A DNA stretch of 36,104 nt. Origin: an uncultured Collinsella sp. (GTDB taxonomy: Bacteria > Actinomycetota > Coriobacteriia > Coriobacteriales > Coriobacteriaceae). Below, piece after piece: positions 1 to 7,608 of the stretch. Location of the stretch: contig URXE01000017.1 in assembly GCA_900551815.1 (NCBI GenBank), positions 1 through 36,104 of the forward strand, given 5' to 3'. Below the pieces are notes generated by a model. It had not been told where the DNA came from. It did not search any database and saw only the letters and a program-made list of their open reading frames with translations. The first letter of the stretch is position 1; each line of letters starts with the position of its first letter. The translations under genes and the position numbers were made by a program.

Positions 1-193
1 TGAGGTACTCGAGCTGCATGAGCTCGTCCCAGGTGCCGCCGACGCCCATCAGGAACACGGCGTCGTAGCCCTCGTCGGCGACCTTGTCGGCGAGCGCGGT
101 CATCTTCTTGCCGGTCTCGTAGAGCGCCTTGCCGTCCTCGAGATAGCCCTCCTGGTCGAAATGCATGATCTCGATCTTCTCGGTTTCCTTCAT
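1..193 (-). CDS. SIS-domain sugar-phosphate isomerase/deglycase, N-terminal fragment (runs off the left edge)
   Basis: Only the first ~64 codons are present; the gene continues past base 1. The ATG at 193 follows a good ribosome-binding site (AAAGGAGA, about 6 bases upstream). The peptide begins MKETEKIEIMHFDQ and reaches a glycine-rich turn (FLMGVGGTWDE), which resembles the sugar-phosphate-binding loop at the start of an SIS fold, as in FrlB/AgaS-type isomerases and deglycases. It lies 59 bases downstream of another SIS gene on the same strand, so the two are probably co-transcribed and act in one pathway for an amino-sugar or fructosamine phosphate. The substrate cannot be read from this fragment. 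Confidence 0.7.
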   Translation of the reverse strand, partial: MKETEKIEIMHFDQEGYLEDGKALYETGKKMTALADKVADEGYDAVFLMGVGGTWDELMQLEYL

Positions 194-252
194 TTGTCTC
201 TCCTTTCTGGGGTTGTCTTCACATCCCCCATGCCAACGGGCATCAAACCCGC

Positions 253-1368
253 TTACATTCCGTAACACTCGGCCGCTTTGGCCTTAAGCGCATTGACTGA
301 CTCTTCGTAGCCCTCTGCCTTGACCTCCATTTGCTTGGAGACGGCATCGAGATACGGGTGCACGTCCCATGACTTCAGACGCTCGGCGATCATTGCCGCA
401 ATCGTCTGGAAGAACACAAGATTGGGAATTGCGCTGAGCAGCGAAGCCACCTGAGGCACCGCAACCTCGTGAGCCCTACCCTTGGGATGGGCCGTGAGCA
501 GCACCGTTTTTGCCGTAACGTTCGATAGCGCATCGGCGATATTCGCAAGACGCTCCGACCCTTGCGGATCGTCGACGATAAACACCAGATAGCCCGGAAC
601 GATCTGCATCTCGGGACCGTGAACGAACTCCTCGCCCTCGTGATGCATGGCAGGAATCTTGATGGTCTCGCTCAGCTTGAGCGCCGCCTCCTCGGCAACA
701 CCGTAGTTGGGGCCGTTGCCGACGACCATGGCGGGCGTGTGCTCAGAAAGCTCGAGCATGTGGTCTTGGACATATGCCTCGGCGGTCTTGCACATCACGG
801 CATTGGCATGGATAGCCTCGCGCAGGTCGTCAAGACGCTGGGCAACGCCCTTGGCGTCAATCGTTCCGCGCGCCTGACCGCCGTAAATACCAAAGAGCAC
901 CAGGTACTCAACGAGAACCTCAACGCCCAGAGTCACAAAGTCCACCGACTCGACGCCCACACCGTAGTCAAGAACGATGTCAGTGTGCTCCTTGATGGGC
1001 GCCTCGACGTTTGCCGTGAGCGCAACTGCAGCCATATCGTGTGCGCGCATGTAATCGAGCGCCGCAATCGTATTGGTCGAATAGCCACTCTGCGAGACGG
1101 CGATGTTGAGCGCATGCTGCGGATAGGTGTGTTCAAAATCGACGAAGGCCTCGGGCGTCACAACGGACACCTGCATCTGCAGCGCATCTTGCAGGTAATC
1201 GCGGGTGCAATCGGCGGCATGGCGCGACGAACCCGAAGCAACGACGCGCAGTGCGTCAAAAGAACCGGACTGGAAAATATCAACGAGCTGCGCTACCAGC
1301 TCAGACGAACGCTCGAGGTTCTCCCCCATACGCACATGGGCAAGCTGAACGTAATCGAGCATCTTCAT
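253..1368 (-). CDS. SIS-domain sugar-phosphate deglycase/isomerase (GlmS isomerase-like, FrlB/AgaS type)
   Basis: A 371-residue protein built from two SIS domains. The first contains VVASGSSRHAADCT and AVSQSGYSTNT (sugar-phosphate-binding serines). The second contains VVGNGPNYGVAEEAALKLSETIKIPA followed by HHEGEEFVHGPE, the arrangement seen in the isomerase half of GlmS and in fructosamine-6-phosphate deglycases. There is no glutaminase domain, so it is not GlmS itself. The ATG at 1368 is preferred over a TTG 39 bases further upstream because AGGTGAG lies just before it; a second ATG at 1362 is also possible. Two GntR regulators lie upstream and a second SIS gene downstream. Cytosolic role in amino-sugar or Amadori-product catabolism is inferred; the exact substrate is unknown. 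Confidence 0.82.
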   Translation of the reverse strand: MKMLDYVQLAHVRMGENLERSSELVAQLVDIFQSGSFDALRVVASGSSRHAADCTRDYLQDALQMQVSVVTPEAFVDFEHTYPQHALNIAVSQSGYSTNTIAALDYMRAHDMAAVALTANVEAPIKEHTDIVLDYGVGVESVDFVTLGVEVLVEYLVLFGIYGGQARGTIDAKGVAQRLDDLREAIHANAVMCKTAEAYVQDHMLELSEHTPAMVVGNGPNYGVAEEAALKLSETIKIPAMHHEGEEFVHGPEMQIVPGYLVFIVDDPQGSERLANIADALSNVTAKTVLLTAHPKGRAHEVAVPQVASLLSAIPNLVFFQTIAAMIAERLKSWDVHPYLDAVSKQMEVKAEGYEESVNALKAKAAECYGM

Positions 1369-1562
1369 CGTCTCACCTCGTAACAAATCATTAGTGTTTG
1401 ATACCAATCACAATTACAGGTTACGGCTTTTTGATACCTCTTTGTCGATTAATTTATCCCCATCGGCGAACGGTCGATTTTGAGCCCTGTAAGGTTGTAT
1501 ATGCAGCCTGCTCAACGAATCAAAATTCCGTCAGCTTTTCAGCCCGTTATGCAAAAAACCAG

Positions 1563-2276
1563 CTAGTACGTATAGGTATATCCACCCGCATCACCGCGGT
1601 TAAACGACTTGACGTACTCGATCGCCTGGCCGCTCGCATCGAAGCTCACACACTCAAGCGTCAAGGCAAGATCGCCCTGCTCCAGTCCAAGGAGGCCGGC
1701 ATCTCGTGCGCCCAGCGCTTCGATATCGAGCTTTTCCTGTGCCATGACCGGCTTTCGGCCCAGCATCTCATAGGTCTCGTACAAACTGAAGACCGACACG
1801 TCAATATCTTCGATGGTTGGGAACAGCAGGCAGGGAATCAGCGCTGTCTCAATCGATACGGGGCTACCGTTTCTGCAGTTCAGGCGTCGAATGGAATAGA
1901 GTAGGTCGTCCTCGGCGATGCCAAACAGGTCGGCGTAGTATGGGCCCGCATAACGCTTGGAACGCGCGAGGATGCGGACGGACGGTTCGCCGCCCGAAGC
2001 ACGGACCGATTCACGAAAACCGCCCGTGCGTTCAAAAAAAGCAGGTACTTTCTGCGCCACAAAGGCACCTTTTCCCCGAACACGGCGAATCTGCCCGCGC
2101 TGAACCAGCTCATCGACAGCACTTCGGATGGTCAAGCGTGTCGTACCAAATTCCTCGGCGAGGTCTTTTTCGGACGGAATCATGGAACCCGTGGGATATA
2201 TACCGCGCTCGATACGCTCCTCGATGCGGCGTCGAATGCGCATATAAACCGGGGTGGCATCTACTGTTTCAGCCAT
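1563..2276 (-). CDS. GntR-family transcriptional regulator, HutC subfamily (UTRA domain)
   Basis: 237 residues. An N-terminal winged helix (about residues 8-75; MIPSEKDLAEEFGTTRLTIR and RGKGAFVA are typical GntR signatures) is followed by a UTRA effector-binding domain ending in YVKSFNRGDAGGYTY. HutC-type regulators usually bind a phosphosugar or small metabolite. The start is set by AGGTGA directly before the ATG; it lies inside the 3' end of the preceding regulator gene, overlapping it by 16 bases, so the two are probably translationally coupled. The next gene downstream is an SIS isomerase, the likely regulated target. Effector not predictable from sequence. Confidence 0.9.
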   Translation of the reverse strand: MAETVDATPVYMRIRRRIEERIERGIYPTGSMIPSEKDLAEEFGTTRLTIRSAVDELVQRGQIRRVRGKGAFVAQKVPAFFERTGGFRESVRASGGEPSVRILARSKRYAGPYYADLFGIAEDDLLYSIRRLNCRNGSPVSIETALIPCLLFPTIEDIDVSVFSLYETYEMLGRKPVMAQEKLDIEALGARDAGLLGLEQGDLALTLECVSFDASGQAIEYVKSFNRGDAGGYTYTY

Positions 2277-3028
2277 TGTTCACCTGCCACGCTTCTCATG
2301 CCGTTCTCTTCGCCGTTATCGGCAAAGCGGAACTTTGTGGGCAAAATCACCGATTTGCAATGCTCCACAAAACGCATGTCCTTATCGAATTCGATCGAGC
2401 TCTCATAGAACACCGGCGTTCCCTCTTCTTGCTGGAGCAGCTCGGCCTCTTCGGCATTCAAACGCGAGATGGAAATATGCTCACGTCCATGCTCAACACG
2501 CACGCCACCTTCTTTGAGCAAGACATCGTAAAGGCTCTCGCACTCAAAATCGTGCTCGGTAAGCGATGGGCACAGGGACAGGTTAACGTGAGCCGTCTCG
2601 ATTGACGCCGGCTCGCCCTCAATAAGTCGAACGCGCTGCATGCGGAGCAAAGGAGCGCCTACAGACACCCCAAGCTTGTCGGCAAGCGCCTCATCCGCCT
2701 CGATGGTCCCGGTGGAAACCAGACGAGAAAAGGGGTGCAGGCCGGCAGTCCGCACAGCATCAGAAAAGTTATACGTTTCCTGGAAGATATTCAGCGGCTT
2801 GGGAGGACACACATACGTACCCGATCCGCGACGGCTCTCGAGCGTTCCACACGAGATGAGCCGCGTGATACCGGCGCGCAACGCCGTACGCGAAACGCCG
2901 ATCTCTTCGCACAGCACGCGCTCGGCCGGCAGGCGATCGCCGCCGGCAAGCTGATGGTGCTGGATATACCAGAGAATTCCCTCAACAGCACGATCTTTGG
3001 GGGGAATTGCATAAGATTCGCCTGCCAT
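2261..3028 (-). CDS. GntR-family transcriptional regulator, HutC subfamily (UTRA domain), first of a tandem pair
   Basis: 255 residues. Winged helix at about residues 10-75 (LPAERVLCEEIGVSRTALR, then SRRGSGTYV) and a UTRA domain from about residue 90 (PFSRLVSTGTIEADEALADKLG). A GAGGAG ribosome-binding site lies about 9 bases before the ATG. It is followed with a 16-base overlap by a second HutC-type regulator, so two paralogous repressors are made from one message, perhaps acting together or sensing two related ligands. The upstream hypothetical gene ends 38 bases away on the same strand and could share the transcript. Confidence 0.9.
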   Translation of the reverse strand: MAGESYAIPPKDRAVEGILWYIQHHQLAGGDRLPAERVLCEEIGVSRTALRAGITRLISCGTLESRRGSGTYVCPPKPLNIFQETYNFSDAVRTAGLHPFSRLVSTGTIEADEALADKLGVSVGAPLLRMQRVRLIEGEPASIETAHVNLSLCPSLTEHDFECESLYDVLLKEGGVRVEHGREHISISRLNAEEAELLQQEEGTPVFYESSIEFDKDMRFVEHCKSVILPTKFRFADNGEENGMRSVAGEQWLKQ

Positions 3029-3066
3029 TGCACAGACTCCTCATTCAGAAACGCATGCCGCCAAAA

Positions 3067-3555
3067 TTAGGCCAGCCCTCCCATGGCATCAAATTCGGCC
3101 TTGATCTTCTCAGCGACATTCCGATACGACTTATATAGACTTGAATCGCGTTTAACTTCGTCGGTCATAACGGGAATCTCTAATTTGGAAACCTCGTCTT
3201 TTCCCGTCTGAACCGCCACAACAACGCCCATACCAAGACACATATTACGCTTGGCGGCATTCATTTTTGCCGCCTTAGCGGGATTTGCCAGGATACGCTG
3301 GGCAAATTCCTGTTTTGAGACCACTTCCTCGGCCTCCGGATCGCCCGCCTCGGCTACTTCGCACTGCAACACGTCCGCATAGTCAAAAATCTTCGGCTCG
3401 CCGCCGCGCTGATGCACGGCCCACTTGCGGCGCGTGGCATCCTGGTAGATAGCCGGCAAAAACGTAAACCGCGGTGGGTCCAAAATCGTATCCGTGATGG
3501 TAAACACATCGGGATCAAAGGCATCCTGCGGGTTTTTCTTCTTGAACAGCCCCAT
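3067..3555 (-). CDS. Hypothetical protein, small soluble
   Basis: 162 residues beginning MGLFKKKNPQDAFD. The ATG at 3555 is chosen over an upstream one because GGGAGG lies 6 bases before it. No signal peptide; one weakly hydrophobic segment (MCLGMGVVVAVQTG) looks like a buried strand rather than a membrane span. The central part (KWAVHQRGGEPKIFDYADVLQCEV) reads like an alternating beta-strand fold of the small PH-like type often found after DUF4428-type zinc ribbons, but no zinc ligands are present, so this is only a guess. Function unknown. It lies between a LacI gene and the GntR pair on the same strand. Confidence 0.75.
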   Translation of the reverse strand: MGLFKKKNPQDAFDPDVFTITDTILDPPRFTFLPAIYQDATRRKWAVHQRGGEPKIFDYADVLQCEVAEAGDPEAEEVVSKQEFAQRILANPAKAAKMNAAKRNMCLGMGVVVAVQTGKDEVSKLEIPVMTDEVKRDSSLYKSYRNVAEKIKAEFDAMGGLA

Positions 3556-3743
3556 ATCAGCCTCCCGTACTAGCATTAAACAACTCAAGCTGAATATAGC
3601 ACCAATTTCAAGCCGCTGCCTTACCCTATCGGTGCGCGGCGTCTAAGGCTCGCCCAGCGGAAGAGTTAACGGACGAGGGCCGGGGTGCCTGCCGGCAAAT
3701 AGCGGACACTCCGCATGCAATCTATGCAAACAAACAAGTACGC

Positions 3744-4772
3744 TTAGCTACATTCGGTAAGTTCGAGCACGCTGCCCTTAACGATAAGCGCCGGCTCCAG
3801 GACGACCTCTTCGGCACGCCTGCCGCCCCTACCGGCAAGACGCTTGGACATGCAGCCAAAAGCATGCTCCGCAAGGACACCAGGATCCTGCTCAATCGCG
3901 GTCAGCGCCGGCTCAAAGAGAACGTCGGCCGCCGAGTTGTCATAGCTCACCACCGAGATATCGCCCGGGATGCTCTTCCCCATCTCGTGCAAGCGCTTGA
4001 GCAGACCGAGGGCGATGTTATCCGAACTTGCGAACACGGCGGTGGCATCAGTTGCGAGCACCGCCTCCGAGGCCTCGTAGGCACTCGGAATGTAGTACTC
4101 GCTCTCAAACTCCAAACGTGCGTCGATAGGCAGGCCAACCTCGCGCAGCGCGCGCTCATAGCCGGCAAGTCGCTTACGCCCCGTATTGGAACGGCGCGCG
4201 TTAACCAAGCAGGCAATGCGACGGTGGCCCTGCTCGATCAGATAGCGAGTGGCCATGTAGCCACCCATCTCGTGGTCGAACATCACCTTGTCGCACTCGA
4301 GCCCCTCAATGGCACGGTCGACCATCACGGCAGGGATAGGCAGATGGCTGACTTCTTCGCGCAGGGCGCGGTCGTCGGAGAACTCGTCGCCCACGACCAG
4401 GAAGACGCCATCAACGCCGCGCGTTACCAGCTGGCGCAGCAGCTCCAGATCGTCATCGGCGCTTCCACCCGAGCTGGTAATGAAGAGCGCATAGCCGTCC
4501 TCGCGACAGCGCTTTTCCAGGCTACCGGCGAGCGAGGCAAAAAAGCGGCTCTCGATGTTAGGGACGATAAGGCCCAGCGTGCGCGACTCGCGCATGACCA
4601 GACTACGCGCAATCTGGTTAGGAACATAGTGGTTGCGCGCCGCGACCTCCTTGATGAGTTTGCGGTTTTCTTCCGAGATGCGACAAGGCCGATTATTGAG
4701 CACAAGCGAGACCGACGAGGGGGAAAGCCCCACCTCCTGGGCGATCTGCTTGAGGGTGACTTTGTTGGCCAT
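3744..4772 (-). CDS. LacI-family transcriptional regulator
   Basis: 342 residues. N-terminal LacI helix-turn-helix (VTLKQIAQEVGLSPSSVSLVL, then hinge helix PNQIARSLV) and a periplasmic-binding-protein-like sensor domain from about residue 62 (LGLIVPNIESRFFASLAGSL; VFASSDNIALGLL; DISVVSYDN). GGAAGGAG precedes the ATG at 4772. It is divergent from murB; the intergenic space contains a perfect 7+7 dyad (4835-4851) that could be its operator. No sugar gene is immediately adjacent, so the sugar sensed is unknown; the maltodextrin and SIS clusters in this window are candidate targets by proximity only. Confidence 0.92.
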   Translation of the reverse strand: MANKVTLKQIAQEVGLSPSSVSLVLNNRPCRISEENRKLIKEVAARNHYVPNQIARSLVMRESRTLGLIVPNIESRFFASLAGSLEKRCREDGYALFITSSGGSADDDLELLRQLVTRGVDGVFLVVGDEFSDDRALREEVSHLPIPAVMVDRAIEGLECDKVMFDHEMGGYMATRYLIEQGHRRIACLVNARRSNTGRKRLAGYERALREVGLPIDARLEFESEYYIPSAYEASEAVLATDATAVFASSDNIALGLLKRLHEMGKSIPGDISVVSYDNSAADVLFEPALTAIEQDPGVLAEHAFGCMSKRLAGRGGRRAEEVVLEPALIVKGSVLELTECS

Positions 4773-4834
4773 CTCGCTCCTTCCGGGTTTACGCGCAATC
4801 TCTTGAAAGTATAGCGACTACCCCTCTACCTCGG

Positions 4835-4851
4835 TGATAAACACTTTATCA
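4835..4851. promoter_or_regulatory. Dyad symmetry between lacI-type gene and murB
   Basis: TGATAAA-CAC-TTTATCA is a perfect inverted repeat with 7-base arms, in the divergent intergenic region 63 bases upstream of the LacI start and about 105 upstream of the murB start. It lacks the central CG common in LacI operators, so assignment to the adjacent regulator is uncertain. Confidence 0.35.
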
Positions 4852-4955
4852 ATCCGGTAGACGGCTGTTTTATCGCCGCCAGCGCACCAAATCCGTCCGG
4901 GTGGGGTATATTGCAATCGATTGATGACAACGACCACCAAAAGGCGGATATTCGT

Positions 4956-5918
4956 ATGCACGAGAATGACTTTTTTAACGAGGACCTGCTGTGCGCGCTT
5001 GCTGGCGTTGCCGGCGAGGACAACGTGCTGATGAGCGAGCCCATGCGCGAGCACACCACGTTTAAGATCGGCGGCCCGGCCGACGTCTTTGTCACGCCCG
5101 ATACCGAGCAGGGCCTCGTCGCCACGCTCGATACCTGCTATCGCTGCGATCTGCCCCTCACCATCGTGGGCAACGGCTCCGACCTGCTCGTCGGCGACAT
5201 GGGCATCCGCGGCGTCGTCGTGGCGCTGGGCGAGGGACTCTCCGACATTACGGTCGACGGCACGCACGTCACGGCGGCAGCCGGCGCCTTGCTTTCTGAT
5301 GTCGCCGCTGCGGCAGCCGAGGCCGGTCTCACCGGCATGGAGCCCATCTCGGGCATCCCCGGATCGGTCGGCGGCGCCTGCTACATGAACGCCGGTGCCT
5401 ACGGTGCCTGCATGGCCGATGTGCTAAAGTCCGTGCGCGTCTACAAACCCGCTCGCCAGCTCGACGACGGCACCCGCGGCAGCGGCAACATCATCGAGTT
5501 CGATGTCGACGAACTCAACCTGGGCTATCGCAAGAGCCGCATCGCCGACGACGGCTTTATCGTTCTTTCTGCCACCTTCAACCTCGCTCCGGGCAACGCC
5601 GCGATGATCAAGGCCGACATGGACAACTACCGCCAGCGCCGCGAGGACAAGCAGCCACTCGACATGCCGAGCGCCGGCTCCACTTTCAAGCGCCCCGAGG
5701 GTTACTTTGCCGGCAAACTCATCATGGATGCCGGCCTGCGAGGACACGCCGTTGGCGGCGCGCAGGTGAGCGAGAAGCACTGCGGCTTCATCGTCAACGC
5801 CGACCACGCCACCGCAGCCGACGTCGACGAACTCATCCGCCACATCCAGGCAACCGTCAAAGACCAATTCAACGTAGACCTAGAACCCGAAGTCCACCGA
5901 GTCGGCGAATTCCTTTAA
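4956..5918 (+). CDS. murB: UDP-N-acetylenolpyruvoylglucosamine reductase (MurB)
   Basis: 320 residues; FAD-dependent, NADPH-driven reduction of UDP-GlcNAc-enolpyruvate to UDP-MurNAc in peptidoglycan precursor synthesis, cytosolic. Family signatures in order: TTFKIGGPADVF, VVGNGSDLLVGD (FAD binding), SGIPGSVGGACYMNAGAYG, GYRKSR, and SAGSTFKRP, in which Ser242 corresponds to the proton-donor serine. The C terminus has the conserved LEPEVHRVG with the catalytic Glu. The ATG at 4956 (AAGGCGG upstream) is preferred over a TTG at 4911. A TATATT at 4907-4912 could be its -10. It stands alone, not in a mur cluster, and is followed at once by a strong intrinsic terminator. Confidence 0.96.
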   Translation: MHENDFFNEDLLCALAGVAGEDNVLMSEPMREHTTFKIGGPADVFVTPDTEQGLVATLDTCYRCDLPLTIVGNGSDLLVGDMGIRGVVVALGEGLSDITVDGTHVTAAAGALLSDVAAAAAEAGLTGMEPISGIPGSVGGACYMNAGAYGACMADVLKSVRVYKPARQLDDGTRGSGNIIEFDVDELNLGYRKSRIADDGFIVLSATFNLAPGNAAMIKADMDNYRQRREDKQPLDMPSAGSTFKRPEGYFAGKLIMDAGLRGHAVGGAQVSEKHCGFIVNADHATAADVDELIRHIQATVKDQFNVDLEPEVHRVGEFL

Positions 5919-5923
5919 CAAAG

Positions 5924-5943
5924 AAGGCCCCGAAAGGGGCCTT
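5924..5943 (+). terminator. Intrinsic terminator after murB
   Basis: AAGGCCCC-GAAA-GGGGCCTT hairpin starting six bases after the murB stop, closed by a GAAA tetraloop. The U-tract is short. Confidence 0.75.
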
Positions 5944-5999
5944 CACCATATTTATTCAGATAACCCAGTCCGGTGTGTCGCGCTCAGGACCCGAGAGGG

Positions 6000-6124
6000 C
6001 CGGGACAGTCCGAGAGGCATAAGGTTGATCGCGAGTTCCGCACGAGCCGGAGAGCACTTAATGTGCTCTCCGTGCGAGCAGGACTGCCCGAGCAGGCAAC
6101 CTTATGCCTCTCGGACTGTCCCGG
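6000..6124 (-). repeat. Structured intergenic element, copy 1 (28-bp outer helix)
   Basis: Arms 6000-6027 and 6097-6124 are perfect inverted repeats of 28 bases. Between them (plus-strand reading) lie the conserved ATCGCGAGTTCCGCACG, an inner hairpin with 9-bp stem and TTAAT loop (GGAGAGCAC/GTGCTCTCC), and GAGCAGGACTGCCCGAGCAGG. Two further copies occur at 23999-24135 and 28927-29061. The core is nearly identical while most of the outer stem differs in sequence but stays paired. It begins 12 bases downstream of the stop codon of the minus-strand cell-wall hydrolase gene, so it is shown on that strand. No U-tract follows, so it is not an ordinary terminator. A structured RNA or a palindromic mobile element; possibly the published Collinsella-1 RNA motif, which I cannot verify. 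Confidence 0.85.
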
Positions 6125-6136
6125 ACCAAACCGCCG

Positions 6137-7342
6137 TTACGACAGTGCAATACCGCCGAGCCAGCCCCAGCGCACGCCAGAGCCAGTACCATAAAAGCTA
6201 ATGAACGAATCGAGCGACTTAGACGTAATGGCACCCTCGTTGCTCATAACGATGCCGCCGCCAACGTAGATACCCACATGACCGTAGATAAGGCCCGGAG
6301 CACCCGTGCCGCTGTGCGAGGAATCGGCCACGATCATGCCCACCTGCAGCGCCGAGCGGTCGGAGCTATAGCACCAGGCGTTAAACATGTCGCACGCATT
6401 GCCTCCAAAGTAGCCAACGCCGGCGTTACGGAAGACATTAGTGACCCACGCCGCGCACCAGTTCTGACCCGGCGAAGGCGTGGAGTAGCACGCGTTGACG
6501 ACAGCCTGCTGCTTGCCCGAGCCGGCATTCTGCTGCGGAGTTCCGGGCGCGTACGATCCACCACCCGAGCTCGAACCACCCGAGTAGGAATTGTTCTTGT
6601 TCGCGGCAGCCGCGGCAGCGGCAGCCTTCCTAGCGGCCTCCTCAGCCTGGGCAGCAGCGAGGATCTCGGAATCGCGCTGAGCCATGAGCTCCTTGACGTC
6701 GTCGGAAAGACCGTTCAGCACGGTCTGGACTTCTTGCTGCTTGGCCTGCATGTCCTGCATCTGGGCAGTCTGCTGGTCCTTGAGCTTCTCTAAGTCGGCC
6801 TTCTGCGACTCGAGCTCGGTCTTTTGCGCATCGAGCTCTTCCTGGATGGTCTGAATGTCCTCGATGGCGTCGCGGTCGCTCTTGTTGATCTTCTCAACGT
6901 AATGCGCGTTGGCGACGAGTTCCTCAAACGAGCCAGAGGCCAGCAGCAGCGACAGGATGTTCGTGCCGCCGGACTTGTAGCTGGCGGCCACGCGATCGGA
7001 AAGATCGTTGCGCTTCTTCTTGAGCTCGGCCTTCTTTTCATCGATCTGGGCCTGCGTGTCGTCAATCTTGCCCTGGACATTCTCGATGTCGTTGAGGGTC
7101 TGGGCATTCTTGTTGGCCAGCGCCGCATACTCATTTGCGATGCTGTCGAGCTGGGCCTGAACCTCGTCGAGCTGGGCCTGGGCGGCATTCAGTTTATCGG
7201 TGGTTTCTTTGGAAGCCTCCGCCGCATGGGCGCGAGCGGGCAGGCCAAAAAGAACTGCCGCAGAAGCGGCGCCGAACAGGGCCTTGAGGGCAGTGCGGCG
7301 CGAGAGCTCCTGGGAAAGGATGGAATCGCTGTTTGGTGACAT
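6137..7342 (-). CDS. Tat-exported coiled-coil peptidoglycan hydrolase with C-terminal NlpC/P60- or CHAP-like domain
   Basis: 401 residues. The N terminus has a twin-arginine signal (SRRTALKALFGAAS, cleavage near ARAHA-AEA, about residue 41). Residues ~45-225 form a long coiled coil rich in Q, A, D, K and L, as in PcsB/RipA-type septal hydrolases. A Gly/Ser linker (~245-270) leads to a catalytic domain with NWCAAWVTNVF (probable nucleophile Cys) and IYGHVGIYVGG (probable catalytic His). It probably cleaves peptidoglycan peptides outside the membrane during cell separation. A GGAG ribosome-binding site precedes the ATG at 7342. It is monocistronic, divergent from galE, and is followed by structured element copy 1. 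Which of the two related papain-like families it belongs to is not settled. Confidence 0.85.
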   Translation of the reverse strand: MSPNSDSILSQELSRRTALKALFGAASAAVLFGLPARAHAAEASKETTDKLNAAQAQLDEVQAQLDSIANEYAALANKNAQTLNDIENVQGKIDDTQAQIDEKKAELKKKRNDLSDRVAASYKSGGTNILSLLLASGSFEELVANAHYVEKINKSDRDAIEDIQTIQEELDAQKTELESQKADLEKLKDQQTAQMQDMQAKQQEVQTVLNGLSDDVKELMAQRDSEILAAAQAEEAARKAAAAAAAANKNNSYSGGSSSGGGSYAPGTPQQNAGSGKQQAVVNACYSTPSPGQNWCAAWVTNVFRNAGVGYFGGNACDMFNAWCYSSDRSALQVGMIVADSSHSGTGAPGLIYGHVGIYVGGGIVMSNEGAITSKSLDSFISFYGTGSGVRWGWLGGIALS

Positions 7343-7565
7343 ATGTACTCCGTTACATGCTTATTTATATGTCGCTCAACTCATACATATTAGCGTACAT
7401 ATGGCGCGTCCCAACGATTTCCACGAACGGCAGGAAACTACAAGGTCAGCGGCTCGTAAGCAAATGTCAAAGATCAGGTTATGCGTACGCAAGCTCTTCT
7501 ATGAGTACGTTAGCACAATCCTCTGCTTTTCCTACAGCGCACGATTTGGGCGTCCCTGCCTGCGC

Positions 7566-7571
7566 TATACT
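7566..7571 (+). promoter_or_regulatory. Candidate -10 box for galE
   Basis: TATACT lies 38 bases upstream of the galE start. No good -35 is seen at standard spacing (TTGGGC at 7546 gives only 14 bases), so the call is tentative. The rest of 7343-7608 shows nothing else recognisable. Confidence 0.35.
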
Positions 7572-7608
7572 CCCCTGAAGAAGTGTTCCTGATTCGATAG
7601 GAGACTAC

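Noticed and set aside
253..1368. GlmS (glucosamine-6-phosphate synthase)
   Set aside because: No N-terminal glutaminase domain with catalytic Cys; only the SIS isomerase part is present.
6000..6124. Ordinary Rho-independent terminator
   Set aside because: No U-tract on the minus strand, branched core conserved with two other loci; murB has its own terminator at 5924-5943.
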